Of a DNA stretch of 19,658 nucleotides, positions 1 through 6,482 are shown piece after piece. The notes beneath the pieces were generated by a model, which saw only the letters and a program-made list of their open reading frames with translations, had not been told where the DNA came from and made no database searches. The stretch comes from Alphaproteobacteria bacterium (GTDB lineage: Bacteria > Pseudomonadota > Alphaproteobacteria > RS24). The stretch covers positions 1 to 19,658 of the forward strand of contig RFZE01000015.1 of NCBI GenBank assembly GCA_009920875.1, written 5' to 3'. Positions within the stretch are counted from its first letter, which is position 1, and each line of letters starts with the position of its first letter. A program made the position numbers and the translations under genes.

Positions 1-500
1 GCGAAGCTGGCAAATAATTGCAGCCCCTCGGTGAAACCGCCAAACACCGCCAAAGTCTTGGCAATATCTTCATCCGTCTCAACGCCCCATTCTTGCATAT
101 AGTCGTATTTATCCTTCATCTCGCCATATTTCATAAAGGCTTCATATTCGACTTCCGGCATGCCGATAGTGTCGAGCAAATGCGAATAAGCGGCAATGTG
201 AATGGTTTCCATATTGGAAAATGCAGCCAACATCATTTGCACTTCGGTCGGCTTAAACACTTGGCTGTAATGCTTCATATAGCAATTATTAACCTCGACA
301 TCGGCCTGCACGAAAAAGCGGAAAATCTGCGTCAGCAAATTGCGCTCCGCACCGGTCAATTTCTTGTGCCAATCTTTCACATCTTCGGCCAATGGCACTT
401 CTTCCGGAAGCCAGTGAATCCGCTGTTGCGTCAACCAGGCGTCATAGGCCCACGGGTAGCGGAAAGGTTTATAGACAATACGTTCTTCAAGCAGAGACAT
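1..500 (-). CDS. nrdB: Class I ribonucleotide reductase, small (beta) subunit, 3' end outside the window
   Basis: This is the radical-generating subunit of aerobic ribonucleotide reductase, which works with NrdA to make deoxyribonucleotides in the cytoplasm. The reverse strand reads from ATG at 500 and gives 166 residues before the window ends, about half of the usual 330-350. The diiron and radical residues are visible: Asp67 (in QADVEV), Glu98 and His101 (in METIH), and Tyr105 (in AAYSH). They have the same spacing as E. coli Asp84, Glu115, His118 and Tyr122, so this is a tyrosyl-radical type. The protein begins directly with the ferritin-like core and has no N-terminal ATP cone. An AAAGG ribosome site lies 8 nt before the ATG. 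It follows nrdA by 58 nt and is probably co-transcribed with it. Confidence 0.95.
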   Translation of the reverse strand, partial: MSLLEERIVYKPFRYPWAYDAWLTQQRIHWLPEEVPLAEDVKDWHKKLTGAERNLLTQIFRFFVQADVEVNNCYMKHYSQVFKPTEVQMMLAAFSNMETIHIAAYSHLLDTIGMPEVEYEAFMKYGEMKDKYDYMQEWGVETDEDIAKTLAVFGGFTEGLQLFASF

Positions 501-558
501 TTTATGTACCTTTTCTCATTTTGGCGAAATGGGCCCGCCGATTAACTTCCCAACCCGT

Positions 559-2535
559 CTACTGACAGGAAAGGCATTCTTCATAATCATTGCCTTCGGC
601 CGCCGCCGCCATGGCTTCTTGCAAGGCTTTGGAGCCATCATCGGCTTTTTCAGCCCGTTGAATGGACAAAGAGCGACAATAATACAGGCTTTTGACGCCC
701 TTCTTCCAAGCTTGGAAATGAATTTGATGCAAGTCCCGCTTATGAATATTGGCGGGCAGAAATACATTCAGAGATTGCGCTTGGTCAATCAGTTCCGAGC
801 GGTCGCCGGCGAAATCAATAAGCCAGCGCTGGTCCAATTCAAAAGCTGTTTTGAACACGGCTTTTTCATCATCGCTCAAGAAATCAAGATGCTGCACCGA
901 GCCGCCCGAGGTCACAATGGACGACCAGACATCATCATTATTCTGACCTTTTTCATCGAGCAATTTATCGAGGTGACGATTGCGCACATTAAAAGAGCCC
1001 GAAAGGGTTTTATGGGTAAAGCTGTTACCGGCAATCGGTTCAATGCCGGGGCTGGTGCCGCCGCAAATAATGGAAATCGACGCAGTCGGCGCAATGGCGG
1101 TCTTGTTTGAGAAACGCTCATTCATGCCGCATTCGGCTGCATCGAGGCAAGGACCGCGTTCTTTGGCCAAATCTTGCGACGCCGCATCGGCCTGCTCTTT
1201 AATATGGGTGAAAATACGCTTGTTCCATACTTTCGCCATCACGCTTTCCCACGGGACCATATTGGCCTGCAGAAAGCTATGGAAACCCATCACACCCAGT
1301 CCGACCGAACGCTCGCGTTGCGCCGAATATTTCGCTTTCGCCATCTCATCGGGGGCGCGCTGAATGAAATCTTCCAGCACATTATCCAAAAAGCGCATAA
1401 CGTCAGGAATAAAAGTCTCGTCCTTGCTCCACTCATCGAATTTTTCCGCATTCAAGGATGACAGACAGCACACGGCAGTGCGGTCTTGCCCCAAATGGTC
1501 TTCGCCGGTCGGCAGAGTGATTTCCGAACACAGATTGGAGGTCTTGATTTCGAGATTGAGCAATTTTTGATGCTCGGGGCGCAAATTATTGACCGTGTCT
1601 TTGAACACCATATAGGGTTCGCCGGTTTCAATGCGCGCCGTCAGCATACGAATCCACAAATCGCGCGCCTGCACAGTGTCTTGCACGGAGCCGTCTTTCG
1701 GCGAGCGCAAGGCCCATTCTTCGTCATTTTCAACGGCCCGCATAAAGGCATCGGAAATCAGAATACCGTGGTGCAGATTAAGCGCCTTGCGGTTCGGGTC
1801 GCCGCCGGTCGGGCGACGAATTTCGACAAATTCTTCGACTTCAGGATGGTCGACAGGCAAATAGACGGCGGCCGAGCCACGCCGCAAAGAGCCTTGCGAA
1901 ATCGCCAGTGTCAGGCTGTCCATCACGCGAATGAAAGGCACAATGCCGGAGGTCTTGCCGTTCTCGCCGACTTTTTCACCAATCGAGCGCAAATTGCCCC
2001 AATAAGAGCCAATGCCGCCGCCGCGCGAGGCGAGCCAGACATTTTCATTCCACAAATTGACAATATCGCCGAGGCTGTCATTGGCCTCATTCAAAAAACA
2101 CGAAATCGGCAAACCGCGATCCGTGCCGCCATTGGAGAGAACAGGCGTGGCGGGCATGAACCAAAGTTTGGAAATATAATCGTAAAGACGCTGTGCATGC
2201 GCATCATCGCTGCCGTAATAAGAGGCGACGCGGGCAAACAAATCTTGAAAGCTCTCGCCAGGCATCAAATAGCGGTCGGTCAAAGTTGCTTTGCCAAAAG
2301 CGGTCAACAGCGCATCGCGCGACGGGTCGGTTTTGACGCGCGGCGCCGCCTTGAACTGCACCGCTTGGTCTTGGCGGTCAAAATCAAGTTGCGGTTCGCC
2401 ATGCGCCGGATCGCCCTCAGCACGGCGCGGCTGGCGCGCGGCCAATTCCTCTTTGGTCAGCACATCATCTTGCATTTTTTCCTTATCCTGACCTTTTTTC
2501 TCGCCGCCATCTTCGGCCTGTGTATCTCTAAACAT
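559..2535 (-). CDS. nrdA: Class I ribonucleotide reductase, large (alpha) subunit, without ATP cone
   Basis: Catalytic subunit that reduces ribonucleoside diphosphates, using the radical made by NrdB. I chose ATG 2535 (658 residues) because GAGGAGAG sits just upstream; an in-frame ATG at 2574 would add 13 residues without such a site. Active-site residues in this numbering: Cys146 (PISC), Asn334/Cys336/Glu338 (SNLCSE), Cys356-Cys357 (AVCC), the radical-path pair Tyr618-Tyr619 (LYYC) and the C-terminal redox pair Cys654/Cys657 (ECLSCQ). The first 65 or so residues are polar and charged, with no ATP-cone signature; E. coli NrdA is about 100 residues longer. Activity-site feedback is therefore probably absent (inference). 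The gene heads a nrdA-nrdB operon with an NrdR box upstream. Confidence 0.96.
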   Translation of the reverse strand: MFRDTQAEDGGEKKGQDKEKMQDDVLTKEELAARQPRRAEGDPAHGEPQLDFDRQDQAVQFKAAPRVKTDPSRDALLTAFGKATLTDRYLMPGESFQDLFARVASYYGSDDAHAQRLYDYISKLWFMPATPVLSNGGTDRGLPISCFLNEANDSLGDIVNLWNENVWLASRGGGIGSYWGNLRSIGEKVGENGKTSGIVPFIRVMDSLTLAISQGSLRRGSAAVYLPVDHPEVEEFVEIRRPTGGDPNRKALNLHHGILISDAFMRAVENDEEWALRSPKDGSVQDTVQARDLWIRMLTARIETGEPYMVFKDTVNNLRPEHQKLLNLEIKTSNLCSEITLPTGEDHLGQDRTAVCCLSSLNAEKFDEWSKDETFIPDVMRFLDNVLEDFIQRAPDEMAKAKYSAQRERSVGLGVMGFHSFLQANMVPWESVMAKVWNKRIFTHIKEQADAASQDLAKERGPCLDAAECGMNERFSNKTAIAPTASISIICGGTSPGIEPIAGNSFTHKTLSGSFNVRNRHLDKLLDEKGQNNDDVWSSIVTSGGSVQHLDFLSDDEKAVFKTAFELDQRWLIDFAGDRSELIDQAQSLNVFLPANIHKRDLHQIHFQAWKKGVKSLYYCRSLSIQRAEKADDGSKALQEAMAAAAEGNDYEECLSCQ

Positions 2536-2756
2536 GCTCTCTCCTCGCTCTATGCCCTTTGGCATATCTGTCAATTCCGGCCCGCTTTCAGGTTAAAAAC
2601 GCTTCTGAAACTGGCCGAAACCGAGGGACAGCTTCCCCATAAGCGCCGGACGGCACTCTTGGCTCCATAGGAGAGCCTATCACGGGTTGTTTTTAACTTT
2701 CGGCGGTTTGTAGCTGACGCGGAACAAAAGTTCTGAACCAATTACCCCCCTACCGG
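2536..2756 (-). promoter_or_regulatory. nrdA 5' leader with two alternative small hairpins
   Basis: If transcription starts just after the predicted -10 element, the nrdA mRNA carries a leader of about 220 nt with no good ORF. It contains two overlapping hairpins that cannot form together: a 5-bp stem with arms at 2661-2665 and 2673-2677 (GGCTC/GAGCC), and a 5-bp stem with arms at 2667-2671 and 2676-2680 (ATAGG/CCTAT) closing a 4-nt loop. I do not recognise a known riboswitch family, and the cobalamin riboswitch core is not evident. The stems are short and could be chance. Confidence 0.25.
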
Positions 2757-2772
2757 ACACTAGATATAGTGT
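2757..2772. promoter_or_regulatory. NrdR box
   Basis: The 16-nt sequence ACACTAGATATAGTGT agrees with the known NrdR operator consensus (acaCwAtATaTwGtgt) at nearly every position and is close to palindromic. NrdR is the ATP-cone repressor of ribonucleotide reductase genes. The box lies about 220 nt upstream of nrdA and covers the likely -10 element. NrdR sites usually come in pairs about 31-32 bp apart; the only partner I see is a degenerate inverted repeat CAAC-agata-GTTG at 2792-2804, whose centre is about 33 bp away. Confidence 0.85.
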
Positions 2773-2794
2773 CTATTTGCAATGAAAACGTCAA
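2763..2794 (-). promoter_or_regulatory. Predicted sigma-70 promoter of nrdAB
   Basis: Read on the minus strand, TTGACG at 2794-2789 is a good -35 hexamer. The -10 lies inside the NrdR box, either CACTAT at 17 nt spacing or TATATC at 20 nt. The overlap with the NrdR box fits simple repression. The exact -10 is uncertain. Confidence 0.5.
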
Positions 2795-2862
2795 CAGATA
2801 GTTGCACGAAACCGTAAATTTTTTTTACTTTCTAAATTTTATACATAAAACCAATGATTTAT

Positions 2863-2886
2863 ACCGCTTCCAAGAAGACGGTTTTT
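2863..2886 (+). terminator. Terminator-like hairpin in the nrdA upstream region
   Basis: ACCGCTTC and GAAG-a-CGGT pair across a CAA loop with one bulged A, followed on the plus strand by TTTTT. There is no plus-strand gene for it to end. On the minus strand the hairpin follows the small membrane protein gene, but the tail there is ATAAAT and not a clear T run. It may be a weak two-way terminator separating that gene from nrdA. Confidence 0.25.
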
Positions 2887-2889
2887 AAT

Positions 2890-2904
2890 GTGATTTCGAA
2901 TCAC
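2890..2904. promoter_or_regulatory. Inverted repeat containing a GANTC site
   Basis: GTGATT-TCG-AATCAC is a perfect 6-bp inverted repeat with a 3-nt centre. It contains GAATC (2898-2902), the recognition sequence of the alphaproteobacterial cell-cycle methylase CcrM. A second GANTC site, GATTC, lies at 2953-2957. What binds here is unknown. Confidence 0.3.
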
Positions 2905-2916
2905 TCATCCACCAAC

Positions 2917-2925
2917 TTATCCACA
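2917..2925 (+). promoter_or_regulatory. DnaA box
   Basis: TTATCCACA is an exact match to the DnaA box consensus TTATNCACA. It lies about 125 nt upstream of the predicted nrdAB -35 hexamer. DnaA sites upstream of nrdAB are known in E. coli, where DnaA links nucleotide supply to replication; the same role here is inferred. It is a single box, so an origin is not suggested. Confidence 0.55.
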
Positions 2926-2966
2926 GGAGAACAAATCGTGCAAATCAATTGCGATTCAAATGCGAT

Positions 2967-3275
2967 TTAGCGACCCTTTTGCGGCAAAAAGCGCACCAGC
3001 ACCCAAGCCACACTGACCACGTGACCGAGCACGAAAATCGGCACCGTCCATAAAGCGGCCACGTGTATTTGTTTTTCATGGGCAAAAATCACCGCCCCCA
3101 TGCAAACACCGCCCAGCATCACATCGGCCAAAACGACCAGCCCCCAAGGCTCGGCCAAAACATTATCAAAACCGCCGCCGCCGACGCTGCGATAGGCATG
3201 CCAGCACAAAGCCAGGAATAAAAGCCCGGCCAGCGCGACGATAAATTTGCTGATGGTTGTTTTCCTATCCGTCAT
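2967..3275 (-). CDS. Small three-helix membrane protein, possibly DUF1475-like
   Basis: A 102-residue hydrophobic protein of unknown function. Three likely membrane helices are visible: about residues 10-30 (FIVALAGLLFLALCW), 43-64 (WGLVVLADVMLGGVCMGAVIF) and 71-94 (ALWTVPIFVLGHVVSVAWVLV, approximate). The WGLVVLAD stretch and the overall plan remind me of small DUF1475-type proteins, from memory only. I start at ATG 3275 because AAGGA lies 6 nt upstream; ATG 3281 overlaps that site. It stands alone between the thiolase terminator and the nrd control region, on the same strand as both neighbours. Confidence 0.65.
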   Translation of the reverse strand: MTDRKTTISKFIVALAGLLFLALCWHAYRSVGGGGFDNVLAEPWGLVVLADVMLGGVCMGAVIFAHEKQIHVAALWTVPIFVLGHVVSVAWVLVRFLPQKGR

Positions 3276-3340
3276 ATCCATTCCTTTTCTTCTTATGTTT
3301 TACGACGCCTTGGCGCCGTCGGTTCAGCCCTTGACCGCGC

Positions 3341-3379
3341 AAAATAAAAGGCCGCCGGACAATCTGCCCCGCGGCCTTT
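3341..3379 (-). terminator. Rho-independent terminator of the thiolase gene
   Basis: A perfect 9-bp stem, AAAGGCCGC at 3347-3355 pairing with GCGGCCTTT at 3371-3379, has a 15-nt loop. On the minus strand it is followed by TTTTATTTT, so it ends transcripts arriving from the thiolase gene, whose stop codon is about 27 nt upstream. Confidence 0.8.
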
Positions 3380-3405
3380 CAAAATCATTTCAGTCTGATG
3401 CCTGC

Positions 3406-4590
3406 TTACAGCACCTCAAACAGACCGGCAGCACCCATGCCGCCGCCAATGCACATGGTGACAACAACATTTTTGGCACCGCGGCGTTTGCCTTCCATCA
3501 GCGCATGGCCAACCAGACGTGCCCCGGTCATGCCATAAGGGTGACCGATGGCGATGGAACCGCCATTGACATTGTATTTTTCATTATCAATGCCCAGCTC
3601 ATCACGGCAGTAAAGCGCTTGGCTGGCGAAAGCTTCATTGAGCTCCCACAAATCAATATCATCGACTTTCAGGCCATGGCGTTCCAACAGGCGCGGCACG
3701 GCAAAAACCGGACCAATGCCCATTTCATCAGGCTCACAACCGGCAACCGCAAAACCTTTAAACGCGCCCAGCGGCTCAACACCGCGACGCTCGGCTTCCT
3801 TGCCTTCCATGACCACAACAGCCGCTGCACCGTCTGACAATTGCGAAGCATTACCGGCGGTGATGAATTGGTCTTCGCCGCGCACCGGCTGCAGACCGGC
3901 CAGGCTTTCCAGCGTTGTCTGCGGGCGGTTGCACTCATCGCGATCGACCGTGTAATCGACGATTGATTCCTCGCCGGTCTCCTTATTGACCTGCTTCATC
4001 TTGGTTTCCATCGGCACAATCTCATCTGTAAAGAGACCGGCTTCTTGCGCGGCGGCCATGCGTTGCTGGCTTTGCAAAGCATATTCATCTTGCGCTTCAC
4101 GGCTGACATTATAGCGGTCAGCAACAATATCGGCCGTTTCAATCATCGGCATCCACAAAGCGGGATAGCTGCCGAGCAATTTTTCTTCGGTGATATTATT
4201 GTAATTGGCGCCCTGCATTTGCACCATTGAGATGCTTTCCACACCGGCACCGATTGTCACCGGCACATTTTCATTCATCACGCGGCCGGCGGCCATGGCG
4301 ATGGTTTGCAGACCGGATGAACAGAAACGATTGACCGTCACCCCAGAAGTGGTGACCGGACAGCCGGCCCAAATGGCGGCCAAACGACCGACGTTTTGGC
4401 CCGTTGCGCCTTCCGGCGTGCCGCAGCCCATAATCACGTCTTCAACGTCACCCGGCTCAATACCCGCACGCTCAATCGCGTGTTTAATGGCATGACCGCC
4501 CATGGCGGCACCATGTGTCATATTGAATCCACCGCGGCCGGATTTGGCCAGACCAGTGCGCGCGCTTGATACGATTAACGCTTCTCTCAT
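3406..4590 (-). CDS. Thiolase family acetyl-CoA C-acyltransferase
   Basis: A complete 394-residue thiolase, the normal length. It cleaves 3-ketoacyl-CoA or condenses acetyl-CoA units in the cytoplasm. The nucleophile Cys90 (NRFCSSG), His350 (GHPYGMTGAR, where GHPxG is the family signature) and the second catalytic Cys380 (CIGGGMG) are all present. GGGAG precedes the ATG. The sequence does not settle whether it acts in fatty acid beta-oxidation (FadA-like) or in acetoacetyl-CoA synthesis (PhaA/AtoB-like). The gene stands alone, with its own promoter and terminator and no FadB, PhaB or PhaC beside it, so context does not decide. Confidence 0.93.
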   Translation of the reverse strand: MREALIVSSARTGLAKSGRGGFNMTHGAAMGGHAIKHAIERAGIEPGDVEDVIMGCGTPEGATGQNVGRLAAIWAGCPVTTSGVTVNRFCSSGLQTIAMAAGRVMNENVPVTIGAGVESISMVQMQGANYNNITEEKLLGSYPALWMPMIETADIVADRYNVSREAQDEYALQSQQRMAAAQEAGLFTDEIVPMETKMKQVNKETGEESIVDYTVDRDECNRPQTTLESLAGLQPVRGEDQFITAGNASQLSDGAAAVVVMEGKEAERRGVEPLGAFKGFAVAGCEPDEMGIGPVFAVPRLLERHGLKVDDIDLWELNEAFASQALYCRDELGIDNEKYNVNGGSIAIGHPYGMTGARLVGHALMEGKRRGAKNVVVTMCIGGGMGAAGLFEVL

Positions 4591-4625
4591 AATTGGCTCC
4601 CTTTATTCAAAAATGCCTTCAAAAC

Positions 4626-4643
4626 TGGCGCGATATTGCGCCA
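4626..4643. promoter_or_regulatory. Inverted-repeat operator candidate upstream of the thiolase gene
   Basis: TGGCGC-gatatt-GCGCCA has 6-bp arms and a 6-nt centre and lies 36-53 nt before the thiolase start. It covers the predicted -10 element, which suits a dimeric repressor. The regulator is unknown; I cannot match the motif to a named family. Confidence 0.4.
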
Positions 4644-4661
4644 AGAACGTGACATTTTCAA
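4633..4661 (-). promoter_or_regulatory. Predicted promoter of the thiolase gene
   Basis: On the minus strand TTGAAA (4661-4656) is followed after 17 nt by CAATAT (4638-4633). The -35 is good and the -10 is weak. The -10 lies inside the inverted repeat at 4626-4643. The rest of the 4591-4839 gap has no convincing plus-strand promoter for msrB. Confidence 0.4.
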
Positions 4662-4839
4662 TGCCATAAAGTGATTTATCCATAAACCTCTGACAGATTT
4701 ACGAAAATTTAGCCCCGCCACGGCCAAAATGCAGCGTCGCCGCAAAAAAACAACAAGATAGAAGAATAAGAAGAACAGGCGACACTGAATACAGAGCTGC
4801 CAGCATATTTCCGCCACAATCAAAAGCTAAAAGACAATC

Positions 4840-5421
4840 ATGAAAAAAACAAAACCCTCTCTCCTCAAAACCTCCCGCTTGGGTGACGTACTTTTGCTGC
4901 TGCTGCTCGGGGGTGTTTTGCTCGGTTTTCCTCTTGTCTCGGCCATGGCTGGAGATAAGGCTGAAGATTTTGTCAAACCCGATAAAGAGCAACTCAAACA
5001 AATATTGACGCCGTTGCAATATGCCGTCACCCAAAAAGACAAAACCGAACCGCCCTATCGCAATCCTTATTGGGACGAAAAAAACCCCGGTATTTATGTC
5101 GATGTAGTGTCGGGTGAGGCTTTGTTCTCATCGCTCGACAAATATGATAGCGGCACGGGCTGGCCCAGTTTTACCCGACCATTGGAAGCCCGTTCCATTG
5201 TCGAGCGTGATGATTGGAAATTATTCATCAAGCGCATTGAAGTGCGTTCGAAAAAAGCCGACAGCCATTTGGGGCATGTTTTTGATGACGGGCCGGCGCC
5301 GACGGGCTTGCGCTATTGCATTAACTCGGCCGCTTTGCGCTTTGTGCCGCTGGCCGATATGGAAAACCAAGGCTATGGCAAATATCTGCCGGCTTTTGAA
5401 AAAGCCGGTTTCACGCTGTAA
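4840..5421 (+). CDS. msrB: Peptide-methionine (R)-S-oxide reductase, membrane-anchored or secreted, one cysteine
   Basis: MsrB reduces methionine-R-sulfoxide in oxidised proteins. The 193-residue protein has a basic N-terminus and a hydrophobic helix (about residues 16-34, LLLLLLGGVLLGF), giving either an uncleaved anchor or a signal peptide, so the enzyme should face the periplasm. The MsrB core is clear: DSGTGWPSF (103-111), SHLGHVFDDGP (142-152) and the catalytic Cys160 in RYCINSAAL. The two CxxC pairs that bind zinc in many MsrBs are replaced (VDVVSG and RSKKAD), and Cys160 is the only cysteine, so no internal resolving thiol exists. It is monocistronic and convergent with the next gene (14-nt gap). 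No strong ribosome site precedes the ATG. Confidence 0.92.
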   Translation: MKKTKPSLLKTSRLGDVLLLLLLGGVLLGFPLVSAMAGDKAEDFVKPDKEQLKQILTPLQYAVTQKDKTEPPYRNPYWDEKNPGIYVDVVSGEALFSSLDKYDSGTGWPSFTRPLEARSIVERDDWKLFIKRIEVRSKKADSHLGHVFDDGPAPTGLRYCINSAALRFVPLADMENQGYGKYLPAFEKAGFTL

Positions 5422-5435
5422 ACAGCCATGTGTAA

Positions 5436-6323
5436 TCAACCGTGCCCGATGCGCGCGATAATTTCGCGGCGCAGAAGCTCGGGCATTTCCATCGGCAGAA
5501 AATGCGTTGACCCGTCAATTACGGTAATTTTCTTGTCCTGGCGCAGCGCATGAAAAGCGGCGCGCGCGCGTGTTGTCGAGCCGTGCTCAGCCGTCAATAG
5601 GGTGAACGGCATGGTGAGGCGGCGAATATAACGATTGCAATTTAATTGCGGCCCTTTGAAATTGGCCGCTTCCCAATGCGGGTTGCAAGCCAAACGAAAG
5701 CCGTCATCTTGCGGCAACAAACCGCCATCCAAATAAGCGTCCAAAAACCCGCCTTGCCAAGTGGTGAAAGCACCGCGTCCCGCATAGGATTGTTTGGCCT
5801 TGGCCTTATCGGGCCATAAAGCGCGGCGTTTGGCAGCCATTTTGGCCAATTGCAAACCGCCATGGCGGCCGGTCAAGCTGGCTATCATATGCGCTATCGG
5901 GCCGATGCGCGGCATAATGACCGGATCGGCGAGCACCAATCCGGCGACCAAATCAGGCCGCTCAGCAGCGGCAAAAACCGAAGTGAAGCCGCCCATGGAA
6001 TGGCCGCCCAACCAGATTTTGCACCCGTGCTTATCGGCCAAATGCTCGATTAAGGCGATGAGGTCGCGGCCATAAATATCCCAGCCGGTCATTTTTTCAG
6101 GCATGGCTGATAAATCAGTGCGACCATGCCCACGCGCATCCCATGCATAAATGTCAAATCGTTCGGCCAGCGGGTTCAATAAGGGTGCATATGTGTGACC
6201 GTTGAAACCATTGGCGTGCGCCCAGTGCAAAACCGGCCGGCCAGAGACGCCATCTTGCCACTGATACAGCGCCACATGGCCCGAATTGTCATGCGGCAGG
6301 GTGAATGCGGAACGGTGAATCAT
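5436..6323 (-). CDS. Alpha/beta hydrolase
   Basis: A 295-residue alpha/beta hydrolase of unknown substrate. Visible are the oxyanion-region HANGF (36-40), the strand motif WDARGHGRT (61-69), the nucleophile elbow GGHSMGG with Ser109, and the catalytic His274 in GSTHFLP. The acid is not certain. I start at ATG 6323, which has AAGAAGGAAA upstream and matches the expected beginning of the fold; the open frame continues upstream to 6419 but that part has no hydrolase features. It probably has its own promoter in the 6324-6482 gap, divergent from the TauE operon. Its 3' end abuts msrB tail to tail. Confidence 0.85.
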   Translation of the reverse strand: MIHRSAFTLPHDNSGHVALYQWQDGVSGRPVLHWAHANGFNGHTYAPLLNPLAERFDIYAWDARGHGRTDLSAMPEKMTGWDIYGRDLIALIEHLADKHGCKIWLGGHSMGGFTSVFAAAERPDLVAGLVLADPVIMPRIGPIAHMIASLTGRHGGLQLAKMAAKRRALWPDKAKAKQSYAGRGAFTTWQGGFLDAYLDGGLLPQDDGFRLACNPHWEAANFKGPQLNCNRYIRRLTMPFTLLTAEHGSTTRARAAFHALRQDKKITVIDGSTHFLPMEMPELLRREIIARIGHG

Positions 6324-6409
6324 AGAGTTTCCTTCTTTGCGGGAAATATGCACCGCCAAAGCAAAAAGGCAAGCTGGCGACAGTTTTGTGCCGGTCCCCG
6401 GCGGCGGTT

Positions 6410-6449
6410 TGCTAGGCAAAAAGCAGATAATATGCTAGGGCGAGCCTAG
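6410..6449. promoter_or_regulatory. Repeat cluster in the divergent promoter region before the TauE operon
   Basis: The 159-nt gap between the divergent hydrolase and TauE genes holds two direct copies of TGCTAGG (6410-6416 and 6433-6439, 23 bp apart, about two helical turns). The second copy is also one arm of an inverted repeat, CTAGG-gcgag-CCTAG (6435-6449). This could be a regulator site for either gene. TTGCTA (6409-6414) with TATGCT about 16 nt further on could be a weak plus-strand promoter. Confidence 0.3.
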
Positions 6450-6482
6450 ATAGCGTTTCTGAACTGTGAAAGGCGCGGCCGC

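Noticed and set aside
18..2670. Long plus-strand open frames opposite nrdB and nrdA (up to 394 codons)
   Set aside because: They mirror strong RNR genes, their products resemble no family and are rich in Arg, Ala and His as expected from antisense reading of GC-biased codons.
2917..2925. Possible replication origin near the DnaA box
   Set aside because: There is a single DnaA box, and no dnaA, dnaN, gidA, hemE or clustered boxes nearby. A regulatory role at nrdAB explains it better.
2950..2967. Two TGCGATT copies 11 bp apart as a regulatory direct repeat
   Set aside because: They are short, run into the end of a coding region and could easily be chance.
5422..5435. Terminator between the convergent msrB and hydrolase genes
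   Set aside because: Only 14 nt lie between the stops and no stable stem with a T run is visible.
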